This document shows, one piece after another, positions 1-12,119 of a stretch of DNA of 64,000 nucleotides. Origin of the DNA: Fragilaria crotonensis (lineage: Eukaryota > Bacillariophyta > Fragilariophyceae > Fragilariales > Fragilariaceae); assembly GCA_022925895.1 (NCBI GenBank), contig JAKSYS010000260.1:1-64000 (forward strand), read 5' to 3'. Each line of letters opens with the position of its first letter. Within the stretch, counting starts at the first letter, position 1. Position numbers and translations under genes: made by a program. A model generated the notes under the pieces. That model saw only the letters and a list, made by a program, of their open reading frames with translations. It was not told the origin of the DNA and did not search any database.

Positions 1-2001
1 AGAGAGATCCTCTTTGCCTTTTTACAGTACAAAATTTTAGAACTCTGGACCCAGTACCGGTTCTGGGTCCTCAGCTTTGTAAAGTTGAGATTCTATTTTC
101 CCTTAACTTCATGAATTTTGGGGTCCTTTGGTAAATTTGAAGCCCAAATTTCCCTTCGACTTGACACTGAACAAATTCCGTTCCACGTGTTTACTTTGTT
201 CGGAAAGTACCTCCACGTGGAAAACAATATGTGTACATCAGCGTACGTTCTAGTAGTTTGTAGACTTTTCATCTTGCGGCGCGCTTTGGCATGTCACTGG
301 AAGTTCACTAACACAAAAACTGTATCTTGTATCATGTCCTCATCGGATCTCGACGATGACGTTTGCCATTCCGATGTGGTTGTTCTAGAACAACCACATC
401 GTGTGTCATCGATCCTCGCCTTGTTTCGGGTGATTCAACGGAAGAAACGACATCTTCCTCCGGCAACGTGGACACGAGAAACTTGGCGTCTTCGTCACGT
501 GCTCAATTGAGGTGGTTGCCCGCGTCAACAGTCTCAACTGTCAAGAATGGAAGGGTCATGCAGGTGGCTCCATTCTTGACAGATCCCACAAATTTGATGG
601 ACATCATGCTTGTGCGGCAGTTGATTGCAGACTTTCCGTTTGAGGCTCCTCATGGGAAGAGCATGGCAGCCCGGGCTACAAGTGCCAAGTATCTAAGAAT
701 ATCTGCGGCTCCGCATGGAAATGCAGTGTTCCCTTCAGTTTGCAATGGGCAATGGGCAATGGGCGTGAGCACTTGAAAAGTCGGTTCCTTGAACATGCCA
801 TTGAATTCTGGTTGCGATGAGGATCCATCAAGTGAGAAGCTAAATGCTGGCGGCACCAAAGAATGCAGCGATGACAAACACTCCTTGGCCGCTGCAAGAG
901 CCTATGATGAAGACGAGAAGGCAGACACCCGTCACAACGATTCACTTGGTTATCTAACTGTAGAGCAGCGTCGAGGTTTGAGAGGTTGAAAGAGGAAGGA
1001 TGTAGTACCCAACTGTGCGTGGCCAATGCCTGCTAACTATGACTTACTCATGGCTTTCAATCAAGCCATGGCCGAACGACGAAGGTAGCCGCAGTAGTAA
1101 TGAGTAGCCAATCTAGCTGTTCCTTTTTGTAATGTCTAAGAGTTAGGAGAGGGACAACTGATAGACTCTACACGTTGCATCTCCGCACTGATCAGGAGTG
1201 TTAGTAGGAGTTGGGAGTTGGAACTGGCATGCTTTAGGTGCAGCAGTCTCCATAGAAACGACGAACAATTGTACCGGTACCTACCGCTACTACTAGCTAC
1301 ACTCGGAGAATAGCAATCAGTGGTACTAGTACTGAGTACTGACACGAGAAATTTCGAAGGAATCTGAGTTGTGAAATTTATCTTATATTTTCTAAAAAGA
1401 GGACATCAATTTTACACTGTAAATTACAGGAACAAATTTACCCCAAATCTTCGTAAGGTTACGGGTTCCGTACTGTAAACAATAAAAAGAGGATCTCTCT
1501 ATCGTGGGGGGGCTTGCTAACGAAGGACATATCGGTCACTGACGAAGTATCACACCGCACACCGCTAAAAAATAAGCCCTGAAAGCTGTGGTATGATACT
1601 CCAATTGTTGCAGTAAGTATAGCCAAAACACATGTACGCATGCATGACCTCAGATAAATATGCATATATGCCGTCAAGTAATATTAGTAATATTAGTTAT
1701 ACTCGCCTTAACGAACGTTTATTTGTTATTTGGTCGAAAAAAGATATAATAGTATTTTTGCTACGACGAGTTCTGGAACACACTCCAGCTACTCTCTCTA
1801 GCTAGTAGAGTGCGTTGTGCGTTGTTTCTTGCTCCTCTAATATGCATGTGTGCTATGTGTTGAAATATAGATTCCAAATTTTTATTACCCTTTGCCAGCT
1901 CCCCACGCCTGTTGAAGGCTCCAGCGCGAGTGAAAAATCCCACATCCGACGAACCCTTACAACTAACAACTCGCACAACCTATTGCACCCTGATCATCAC
2001 G
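1..2001. other. Spacer upstream of the Hint gene with a decayed unknown reading frame
   Basis: No convincing host gene was found. Between about 334 and 989 the plus strand carries Ser/Thr/Asp-rich open stretches in shifting frames (334-510, 363-776, 789-989) that read like one decayed gene, with a recognisable phrase LTDPTNLMDIMLVRQLIADF near 570-640. I do not recognise a family; a repeat-borne gene fragment is possible. From about 1080 to 2000 the sequence is AT-rich and holds several GTAC-type short palindromes, for example around 1270-1340. A promoter for the gene starting at 2002 should lie in the last few hundred bases but no clear TATA or initiator element can be named. Confidence 0.35.
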
Positions 2002-4099
2002 ATGAAACGTACTTTCGCTAGGCTCTTCGTGGTGGGTCTTATTTGCAATGTAATTGCTGAAAACCCTCCGCCAATCACAACTTGCATCAAAGACATGTCT
2101 CTCGTTAGTCAGAGCGAAATGTTGGTAACAGACACAAGCATTCGGAGAGTTTACATTCTCTGCCCAAACACTGTCTTCAGCCCTGGTGTTAATGATCCTG
2201 AAACTGGAGGTATTACTGGTGGTCAGGAACCGCTTGCTTGCAAATCAAACTGTGTGATAAGATGCGGAGAGAATGGACTTTCTTCTAACAACTGTGTCAT
2301 CGACGGAACGGGAACGTTTGCGATTTTCCAGATGCCATTCATTCGGTTTGAGGATCACCCGGAAATCGCCGAAGATATCTTCTACCAGGGTATAACGATT
2401 GACTTCTTTGTATCGCAAGGACAATATCCCATCCTCGTTGGTTCCTTCTTTGGAGATGTGACGTTCCAAGACTGTGTTTTTTCGAACAACAGTGGCGACC
2501 CCCTTTTTACCATCACCCAGTTTCAGGCGATGGGAAGCGCTCGTACTGGTTCCATGGACGCTACTCAAGCCGGTTACTTTTGGAATGGTGGTGGCAAAAA
2601 TGGTGGCTTGAGGCGAAATCTCCTCGAGAATGTCGAACTCGTCAGCGGACCAACAATCGTCCACGACAATGCGGCCTCGAGCCGCCAACTTCGAGCCACC
2701 GATATTCTTCAAACTGAAGGAACTGAAGTTATCACGGATGGCGATCGCATTCTACAAACGACGGACGGCTTCAAAGTTTCCTTCCAAAAATGCCTTTTCG
2801 TAGTACGTTCTTCCATGTCGACAACGAATCCATTCATTTGAGTTTTTAGACTCTCACCATTATTCTGCAGAATAACTCTCCAGTTAGAAGGCCTGAATCT
2901 ACGGGTGGTTTGTCATTGGTATGGTTTTTGGGAACCGAATTCTATGGGACTCAGCAAGGTGACGAAATAGTGGGGCAGATAGCGGGAAGCTTCATCGATA
3001 GTAGATTCAAGGGAAACCAATTCTCCTTCGAAGGCGATGAAATCGTACGTAATTCCAGGTTCGAGGCCTCAATTGTGTGCCTATACGCATTGCAATCTCA
3101 CGCGATTGATTACAGGAATTCCGCGCATTAGTTGATTTTCATTCTTCGGGAGAACTAACTATGAAACGAAACTGCTTTCTTAACAGTACCGTCAAGAACT
3201 ACGGAGTCGTTGTGGTGACAGAAGGTGCCGACATTACGAACGAGGATAACTTTGTTGAGATCGAACAGCCTGAATTACTATGCAGTTTCATCGTGAGCAT
3301 GAACGAGTCGTACTATGATCCTCAATGCGGGCTCGCCGCCACTGGAACAAGCTGCGATTCGGATGGTTGTTTCCCTGGGGACGCCACATGCGACGTACAA
3401 GGGAAAGGCGAAGTTATGATGAGGAATCTCAAGCTTGGTGACAAGGTTCGCGTGCAAGGCGGCAAGTACGAGCCTGTCTACTCGTTCGGTCACCATGCGC
3501 CCGACATGACGAATCGGTACATCAAGTTGGTAACTTCCGACAGATCCTTGGAGGTATCCAAGGATCACCTTGTTTTCGTGGAAGGAGGACGCAGCGTGCC
3601 GGCTTCCTCTATCAAAGTTGGAGATAATGTGCAGCTTGCTGACGGCGAGCTTGCCTCCATAGTGGCAATTGCTCTCACTTCGAAGCAGGGAGCTTACGCA
3701 CCATTCACCGCGTCTGGGACAGTGGTTGTGAATGGCGTGACCACATCTAGTTTCATTTCACTTCAGGGCACTGACAACCTCAAGATCGGCGGAATCGACA
3801 CAGGCTTGTCATACCACTTCCTCTCACATGCGTTTGAAGCGCCACATCGCATGTGGTGTCAGTATGTATCTGCTTGTAGCGAGGAGGTGTACACACCGGA
3901 TGGAATATCGCTGTGGGCAGCGGCGCCTCACAAGTGGTTCCGATGGTATCTTGTGCAGGACATGATCACTATGTTGTTGCTCGGGGTACCAGTGATCTGC
4001 ATTTTGCTGTGCATCGCTCATCCCGCCACTGCCCTTGTGACAATTGCTGCCGTTCTTTTCGGGTTTCGCCATCACAGCTTGCGATGCAAGCGGCATTGA
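2002..4099 (+). CDS. Secreted beta-helix protein with C-terminal Hint (Hog-like) self-processing domain
   Basis: Three exons, 2002-2802, 2871-3044 and 3116-4099, give 652 residues; both introns (68 and 71 bp) have GTACGT donors, CAG acceptors and phase 0. The start is the ATG at 2002 because a signal peptide follows at once (KRTFARLFVVGLICNVIA). Residues about 40-400 are rich in Asn, Gly and short beta strands (CPNTVF, DCVFSNN), like right-handed parallel beta-helix proteins common in diatoms. At residue 410 GCFPGDATC matches the start of the Hedgehog Hog/Hint module, with Cys410 as the expected nucleophile; SKDHLVFV (His476) fits the conserved Hint histidine block, and GAYAPFTASGTVVVNG and SHAFEAPHR match the Hog end. 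A hydrophobic segment near 608-640 may anchor the tail. Inference: the secreted domain is released or lipidated by Hint autocleavage. Hint family call firm, beta-helix call moderate, ligand function unknown. Confidence 0.85.
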
Positions 4100-5050
4100 G
4101 AGAATCCACCTATGCATTTCATGTTTCATGTTTCTTTCCAAGTCCGTCAAAAGTCGGTCAGAATCTTGAGACCTTGCGCCTCATTATTCATTCCTCGTTG
4201 TTGGATTCCCATTTTTGTTGGCTTTGATCAGGGTTGAAATGTAGTCAACCATAACGCCTCTCTCTGTAAACACAACTCTGTTCCGATTCAACGAATTCAT
4301 TGAGTCTGCAGACTGGAGAGTGGAGGCTGGAGCAAATCAGGTTCGTACTGTAGTACTGTAGACCTCAGAATAGCATCCACATATCAGAGAGGAGTCGAGA
4401 CTCGAGACGATGCAAGAAGAGAAATGAAATGACCATTCATGCCCACAATGTCGCAATCTTGCTTCCAATGATGACGGTACTCGTACCAGGCTGTAATCGG
4501 AGAAAGATTATCTCCTCCTGCTCCAGAGTACGTAAGTTCTTTGTACGATATGGACCTACTGGAAGAACGTTCAGGAACCCGCTTTTTGCGCAACATCAAT
4601 GGCACATGGCATAACGGCATTCCAAGTATTAAGTCTACCGTGCTTCAAGTTTGGCGGTCAGTATTCCAAACACGCCAGATAGTAGAGGGCATAGCTAGAA
4701 ATTGTGCGACATAATACACTCATAGTAAACGTTGTATTCGGAGTATTACGGATCTAAAGTACGACATACTAGCGAGGATGTGCTTGTTCGTCGCTCGAGC
4801 ACTGATGCTTTCCACGGACGCATCAGTCACTAGTCCTATGACTCTCTCTATAATAAAAGTGACAAAATTGACGAGAAGCACGACTCCCGTAATTCGTTCT
4901 ATTTAACCCTTTAGTATCGGTACACCGGTTTCGGCTTCATGCAGCATATTCCGTGACGGAGTTGTGTGAAGATTCACACGCGAAATCAGATAAAGCACAG
5001 GGACTAACGACAAGGTCTTCGCGTTGTGTTGGCTTTCGCAGTATTGAACC
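4100..5050. other. Spacer between Hint gene and kinase gene
   Basis: About 950 bp with no supported gene. The only open frames are short and lack family resemblance. It contains GTAC-type palindromic stretches near 4340-4370. Both flanking genes point to the right, so it should hold the 3' end of the Hint transcript and the promoter of the kinase, but no signal stands out. Confidence 0.5.
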
Positions 5051-6624
5051 ATGTCGATTCCTCGCTCAAGGGCATTGAACACTGCTCCGCGTCGATCCTT
5101 ATCACAAGATTTGAAGGACATGAAGTTATCTCCGACTGGAACTGGAGCATCTGAGGATTCACGAACGATGGTGACAAAATCGCCAAGGAAACCGATTCCT
5201 GAGGTGTGCAAGATCGCTGGTAAAAACGCCTCCCTTTACGCCAAGGACTTTGACAAGAATTCAACACTTCGGCTGCAAATGCGTCAAGTCGATGGGCTGC
5301 GATGGTCGGACCTTGAGGTTGGTGAATTGTTGGGGACAGGTGCGTTCTGCATTGTCCGCGAAGTCCGCTTGAAGGACAAAGGAAATCGTTCACAGACACA
5401 AATGACAGGACAAGAGGATTCAGAAGCCAGTTTGGACACCACGGAGATCTTCAACGATTCGTCCATCTTCAACGAATCGTCCACCAGCCAAGATGCGGAT
5501 ATCCAAGACAGTGCACGTGCGGAAGTGGACACGAGCACGTCATTCGCGTTGAAATGTCTCGATCCTCAACATCTCAAAGGCGAACTTAACTTCTCAGATT
5601 GTGCTATCGATCTCGTCATGGAGGCTAAAATTTTGGCGTGCTTGAGTCATCCAAATATCATCAAGCTGCACGCAGTCACCGGTGGTTCCATATCACGGGC
5701 ATTCACTAGAAGGAAGGGCTATTTTCTAGTCCTAGATTGTCTCAACGGATCCCTGGAGGAAAGAATATGTACGTGGGCGAATGAGGAATTGTCGATGTCA
5801 AACGTGGAGCGGGTCGTTCGACTTGACGACCGACTCAAGTCAGTAATCATTGGAGTCGTGAGGGGGATGAGGTATCTGCACAAGAATAAGGTGATTTACA
5901 GGTACGCTTTCATCGAAAAATATTGACCGAAGGTAATACTCGTGCGCTAACATCATGCTACGTATTCTCGACAGAGATTTGAAGCCGTCCAACATTGGTT
6001 TTACCAATTCCGGAGAAGTGAAGCTTTTCGACTTCGGACTCGCGCGCGAAGTGCGTGATCCTCGACGGCGTCTTACTGGTTACACCGGCAGTGCCCGATA
6101 CATGGCGCCTGAAGGTAAGTCTAGTTGGGCACTCAGAGCGCGCTGTAGTTGTCAAGCAATATGCTGGAGATGAATTGTCGATATTGATGAACTGCTCCTT
6201 CCTTCCAGTTGCTCGCAGTGATTTTTATGGATTCCCCGCAGACGTATACAGTTTCGCAATTTTATTGTGGGAAGTGTGCACCCTTGACAAACCCTTTGCT
6301 GGCATGTCCAAACAAGAACACTTGGAGATGGTTGTTGGCGCTCAAGTTCGGCCCAAGCTAAGTGCTGTCATGGCGTCGTCTGGTCTAAAAAAACTCCTTC
6401 AATCCTGTTGGAGTGACGACCCAATTCGACGTCCGCCATTCGGTGAAATTCTCAACAGGGTTCGCTCTGAAATAGATCTTCGGGATGCTCCGCATAGATC
6501 TTTTAAGCGCGATCGTATTCGACAGCGAAGACACCGGGGAGAGTCCATAGACAGCAAGCTGAGTATGAGCATCCCTTCAGACCTCGATAGAACTGTTGCA
6601 CTCAATAGAGATACATCTCCATAG
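5051..6624 (+). CDS. Serine/threonine (TKL-like) protein kinase with acidic N-lobe insert
   Basis: Exons 5051-5901, 5975-6114 and 6209-6624 (introns 73 and 94 bp; donors GTACGC and GTAAGT) encode 468 residues. Start ATG at 5051 in ACCATG context. Residues 1-80 are basic and Ser-rich. The kinase core runs about 88-410: glycine loop GTGAFCIV (95-102), ALK lysine 168, alpha-C glutamate near 191, catalytic loop YRDLKPSN (Asp285), DFG at 303-305, and MAPE ending at 330, followed by DVYSFAILLWE. All catalytic residues are present, so it should be active. An Asp/Ser-rich insert of about 55 residues (108-163) with the near-repeat IFNDSS/IFNESS separates beta strands 2 and 3. DVYSFAILLWE and the QSCWSDDPIRRP block favour a TKL or tyrosine-kinase-like group. 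The substrate is unknown. Its stop lies 58 bp from that of the convergent DOA10 gene. Confidence 0.88.
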
Positions 6625-6682
6625 AGTCTCGCCGCGCGAGAGTACATCTGTAATGATTAAGTCCACCAAAGACTAAAAGTAT

Positions 6683-9600
6683 TTACTGAACTTGATCGTC
6701 TGGCGAATAGTTGAGAAGCACCTCTCCAATCAAATATCGATCGTCGCGAGCAGCGTCGTGAGCAATCTGAAACCAATTTACAAGATCATCCGCGAAGATT
6801 GCACAACCTTGCGCTGCAATGGCAAAAATGCAGAGACCCTGCAGGAGAAACGGAGATATCTCGTAAACAGCGTGCTGGGACTTCGTGAGATCCAGGAATA
6901 AGAGGATTGACCAACATCCCACCACTGGAAAACACAGCATCATTGTAAGCATTTGAGACAATGGAAAAACGCAGTCGACCAAAAGTACGTCGGGATCCAC
7001 GCGGTCCCATTGCCCACGAAGGATAGCACCTAGCAAGGCATTAAAGAAACGAGCGATGCGTCCCCGTTTCGACCCTTGCCATGAAACATGGCGGTTTCTG
7101 TCAGTATCCGCATCTGCGTCAGGCAAACCCTCATTGTCGTCATCGTCGTCTTCGAAAGCTGCGTTCCCAATACTTGACCAGAACTTTTTTGTGAAAACAC
7201 TCTCAATGCATAGGAAAGCCCAGAGGTTGAGGAAAATCGATCCCGACCCCCAATTTCTTAAAAGAGTGGTCGCCGTCAGTGACGAAGCACCTGCAAACAG
7301 ATCTAATGACCTAATGACCAAGATGTCGTAAACCACACCCAAGATGAAAGGGATGAAAACGAACCACAGAAAGAGGGCAGTTGCTACAGTGTTGACCTTT
7401 CGCCTCGGCAGGGACCTCAATCGCGTTGTGATAGCAAACAAACGCAAATCGACAGCAGCATGTTGCGATCCAGCGGCAAGCATGGTCGAAAGGGTTGTCA
7501 GACCGATTCCGAAGGCCACAGGATCGTGGAGATAAACTTCCGGGAGTTGAAGGAGATGGAGGGCAAAACGCCCCGTCAGCAGTGGTGCGCTCACACCGAC
7601 AATGACAAGTAGTACAATTGCCACCCATGACAAAAGGATCAAAAGCACAAGCTTGCTTATGAGTAGAGTAGAAGTGATCGCGGACGTTCCATGACCAACA
7701 AAGAAGTTCCTTGCAGCGACCTCTTCCTCAACGGTTGATTTCTTCTCCTTCCCCCAAGCCCAACGGCCCTGAACTTCCGCACCGCCATGACCTAGGTCAT
7801 CCCACCCTTCCGGTGGTCGAGGTAGGAGTTCAGCACGGCACTCTTTCCAGAACTCGACAATCATCGTACCATCGGCGCCCACACTTCGACGCAGTCGGTA
7901 TGCACCAAGTGTCGAGGATATGAGGTTTTTGGTACTCTCTGCTGGTGCATTTCTACTGGGTCGTCGTCGCCGACGGTCAACTTGGTCTTGTTCCGACAAG
8001 GGCAGCGGCACGCGAATATACTCTCTGCAACCTTCCAGAGCCACTTTTCCGTTCTCTCTTGCTTTTGCGGGCTCGAAGCGAGGTGCCATGTCTGGAGGAA
8101 CACTATTCATATGCGCCTCAATAAATTGTTCAGCCTCCGCTTCCTTCTTGGCAAGCTCGTACCAGAACGAATCGACTTGAATGTTCCTGTAATTGTGACG
8201 GCCTCTGTCCACGCCACCCCCCTGTTTTGCATCCTCCCTCGTCACTGCTTCAGTAGCACAGGAGGTGGTTTCAGTCAAAGAGGGCGTGGACTCACTGAAG
8301 TCATCCATGATGACGGGTTCAAGTTCGTCTCCCCGAATAAAAATCCCTTTCCAACCTACGAAAACGAAACGCTTAATCCTTCTCGGCAGCATATAATCTG
8401 TTAAACCCAAGGGTTCGCACACCAGCGCCAGCCACCTATGCTGCAGCCCTCCAATGCCATTCTTGTATTTTTCCAGGAAACCAAGCATGGTGAGGTGGAA
8501 AAGTAGCAGCTCAAGCGGAACTTGGAGCTGTGGCGTGATGAGATACCAGAACTTGGGCCGAAAAATGGGAATGTATGACTCTGCGCCAAGACGGACAAGT
8601 ATTCGTGCTGGCAACCAGATGTATATCATCAGCAAGACTGCGTATATTCCAAATGAAAGCACCATCCGTTTTGTGTGCGTTACTGCACTCTCGTTCAACA
8701 AATTTCCAAGCAAATCAGGCTGCGGCTCCTGAGGGCGAATAGCGTGAGCCAATAGTCCAGGGTGGAGAACTTCGCGAAGCTGTAACACAGAGACGGTCAC
8801 CAACAACATGAAGGTGATACCGATGACCCAATGGACCACGATGGAAGAAAATATATCATCCCCGGCGTACAAAATTCGAACAGATGGGCGATGGCCAAAA
8901 GCCTGCAGAGTTGCGGCGTCAAGCCAAACCCCGAGCAGCAATGGCAGTAGCAGCATTTTAAGAAATAACAGAGTGCCGACTTTCACGAAGGCATTCGAAC
9001 AGTCCAATGCCGTGGATAAAAATTGCCCAAGAGTCATCCTGATTTCGATCGCATCTTCGTTCAGTACGCGAGCGTCGAAATTGTTAGGATTATCCCAATT
9101 ATCTTGATGAAAGTCCCGGTTTCCTATCCGTACGCCATCGCCAGCTCCATTTCCGTTGTTCTCAACAACTTCGGCATCAACAGCATCCATGCGTTTGCGT
9201 ATTGAGACAAGCAAATGAATTACGACAATCGTGAGAGCCATGGCTATGTACCCAAGGAGGATTAGGACGATATCATTCAATTTCAGAGTCCTTTCCAGTC
9301 TTTCCGTTTCCGAGTTGACTTCATGAACCATCCTCAGGACCCCGATCTCAAACATGTCTGTCTTCGTCCTGTTGGACCACCAACTGATAGTTGTCAGCAA
9401 TCGTTTGTATACAGACGATCCGACGAAGCGAGGAACGAACGCGAAAACGCCCAGATAGGTCATCACGAACGCCATGAACCACAAAATGTTCCGGATTAGG
9501 GCACCGAAGGGTCCCCTGAGGCCAAGCAGCTCATCAAGCGCTAAGTTCATTTCCATGTCGTCTTGAAAGGCGTCTTGATCAACTGGTTCGTTCATCGGCT

Positions 9601-11027
9601 CAAACTGAGGTTCGAAATTGTTTTGCCTCTGAGGTATAGCGAAGTCGGCATCTTCATCAGCGAGGTCCTCCATTGCTTGAAACAAATCAGCGATGCCTTC
9701 CTCGTCGTCTTGCAAAGGAATTGGCCCCATATGCGCAATTTCCTCCTCTTGTTCCCTGACCTCTTCATCTTCCATGGCATCAAGGCGCCTTTGGAGGGCT
9801 GCCGCAGCTCTGATTCTTCGCTGCAAGACAACGCGTTGAGCGTGAGGATCAACTGGTATTCCCCCCCTTAATCCGTCGTTGTCATGCTGCCGATCATCAT
9901 CCTCTTCAAATCGATGATTTTCTGCGATTATTGGCTGTCTTTGATCCATTACACCCACAGCATTGACGTTTCGTTGTCTGCGAGCAATGTGATGGATGTC
10001 CAGAACAACATCATCAATGTCGCCGTCTTGAACATGCACATCAGCTGCCTGCTCGTTGTTGTCTCTGTTACGGGCCCCTTGCTGAATGTTGAAGCGGAGG
10101 AAATCGGCGAAGCTCATAAGACTCAAAAAGCTAACGACAATGATCCCTGCAATCACAGCGCCACTGATGGTATCACTAAGCAGGAAATTCCGTCTCAGCC
10201 TCGTTGCAATGGTTGCTGGACTGTGCAGCCAGCCAATGTAAGCGTACGAAGTAACGAGCGGCACCAAGAGAAGCCACATCCCAAGCGCAAGCGCTATTCG
10301 CATCACCCAAGGAAGCCACCTAGCAATGGCGGCTCGAGAGAGCCCCAGAACGACCTCATGTAACGGTAATTGCACAGGGGCGCCTTCTGAGTAACACGGA
10401 GCAAAGCGGAATTTAGTCCCACAAAGTTCGCATCTACCATCCAATCGTTGCACTTCCAACCACGACGCAAGGCAATCTTGATGAGTGAGGCCGATTGATC
10501 CCGAACACTTGCACGGAGAATACAGGGGATATCTAAACGGAAAGGTGAGACTAAACAATTATGACATACGACTCAACAACGACACAAAAGGGCACGGTCA
10601 TCAAAACACATAACAGGATCGGGGAATAACGCGAGAAAATCGGATAAAAAGCGACAAATGCAGCCTCACCCTGGGTCATGCTAATTGCTAATGACCGCGT
10701 GACCTCGGCATCCTTCCTAAAAGGAGACTCCAGACTCAGAGACCGTGCTGCAAATGATCGTTTCAAGCCCGCAAAAATAGACCAATATTGCAAGCTTCGA
10801 TAGACCCTCCCGACGATGAAGACAACCGGCAAAGGTGACGCAAATATGTGACTTATTGATTTGAGTCTTGTAGCGATGCCTCGTGGCGTTCACAAATGGA
10901 TTACGACGAAAAAGGGTCGACCTTTGTCTACTCACCCTTCTTCAGCTGGTCCTCTACAGACGCGACATTCTTCTTCCTCGTCGAAAGGTGGGGGCGACGG
11001 TGATAGTTGGGCATTGTGATTCTCCAT
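6683..11027 (-). CDS. DOA10: DOA10/MARCH6-type RING-CH E3 ubiquitin ligase
   Basis: Complement of exons 10936-11027 and 6683-10532 (403-bp intron, donor GTGAGT, acceptor TTTAG), 1313 residues. Start ATG at 11025-11027 places the RING at residue 21, as in MARCH6. The RING-CH ligands are Cys21, Cys24, Cys38, Cys40, His48, Cys51, Cys65 and Cys68; Cys24-Cys38 spacing after splicing equals that of MARCH6, which supports the long intron. Then come a dozen or more hydrophobic segments, with acidic loops around residues 170-330 (many Asp/Glu) between membrane spans. The extreme C terminus DDRYLIGEVLLNY resembles the conserved C-terminal element of Doa10/MARCH6 needed for activity. Role from the family: ER and inner nuclear membrane ligase for ERAD and N-degron substrates. 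Length is close to yeast Doa10 (1319). The RING is cut by the intron, so unspliced RNA gives no RING. Confidence 0.93.
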
Positions 11028-11495
11028 TATCCTTTTGGTTACACTATAGAGAAAAGGAGAGAAGCCGAGCCGAATGAGGTTGATTGAAATGACACCTGCA
11101 AGGACTAACGGTGTGGCCTGTGTCACGATCCCAGAGCCCTAAGTGGTCCTGAGTCCTGAGTTTGGGACGTTAAAGTGTGTTTTTCTTTCTTTCTACAACG
11201 AGTATCATACCTCGTTCGAGTACTGGAGTGGTACGTACTCCGTATATTCTATCCGGAGTGCTGGTACTGTAGTGGGAGTACCATTTATCATTACACTTCT
11301 ACTACCGGTATGATAGCACGCGTACGCCAAACGATTCAAACACTACAGACCATTAGAAAATTAATTGGGTGGCACGATCCAGCCGGCCATGCGTTATTCG
11401 AACGTTTGACTCTTGAATTCAGAATACTCCCCCACCATACTGCACAATAGAGTGATAACGGTAAAATCGATCCTTTGAACCATTGTAACTTGACG

Positions 11496-11588
11496 AGAAC
11501 TTCGAATTACTCAACAGGCGTGCACTATGTTGTCACTGGTGCATTGAAGAATAGCATAGTGCACGCTTGTTGAGTAATTCGAAGTTCT
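11496..11588. repeat. Foldback hairpin with 34-bp arms
   Basis: Left arm 11496-11529 and right arm 11555-11588 are reverse complements over 34 bp with one internal mismatch (a G:T-type pair in RNA, plus perfect pairing elsewhere), enclosing a 25-nt loop. The arms begin AGAACTTCGAATTACTC. Such a stem could be a small MITE or foldback element, or give an RNA hairpin like a small-RNA precursor if transcribed. The flanks (TTGACGA left, TGACCGA right) are weakly similar and could be an eroded target duplication. Function is not known. Confidence 0.8.
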
Positions 11589-12092
11589 GACCGAGCCCCT
11601 TTTGTGTACTGGTAGTCGTGTAGATACCACGTACGAAATCAGTTTCTCGATTGTGTTTCATCGTTGCAGGTCATGTGGATCACTCAAGTGCCAAGGCAAT
11701 ACTTAAGGATAATTTTTTAAATCATTCATTTCGTTGATATAGTCTTCAATATCAGAAATGACGTTAAACATCGGCCGTGCCGCCTTGAAAATACGGCCCA
11801 TAACCAAAAATCGTTCCACCCAATTAAAGGTCGAATGGTCTCTAGTGAAAGGTGTCCGTTTCCGCTGTCCGACGTGCGTCTCAAGTCACGACATACACGC
11901 TCGTCAGATTTATCAATTCTTCAGTTCTGTGCAAGTCAGTGTATGATATGAATAGGCCTATCATACGAATATCATATATAGTGGTACCAGGTGCAAGTAC
12001 AACAGTACAACATGCAACGTAATCCGTAATCTGAACTCTGAACTGTGAATACGTCACATCCTAGTAGTAGATTGCTACCGGTAGGCTAATAG

Positions 12093-12119
12093 GTCGTACT
12101 CCGTAATACGGAGTACGAC
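12093..12119. repeat. Perfect 27-bp palindrome
   Basis: Thirteen-base arms (GTCGTACTCCGTA and its exact reverse complement) flank a single central A. The core ACTCCGTA/TACGGAGT also occurs near 11236, 16055, 16381 and 16507, all in spacers. It could be a protein-binding site or a by-product of the local GTAC-rich repeat chemistry. Confidence 0.75.

Noticed and set aside
10551-10832. Open minus-strand stretch inside the DOA10 first intron as a coding exon
   Set aside because: Joining 10936 directly to 10532 gives the exact MARCH6 spacing between RING cysteines; adding this stretch would break the RING.
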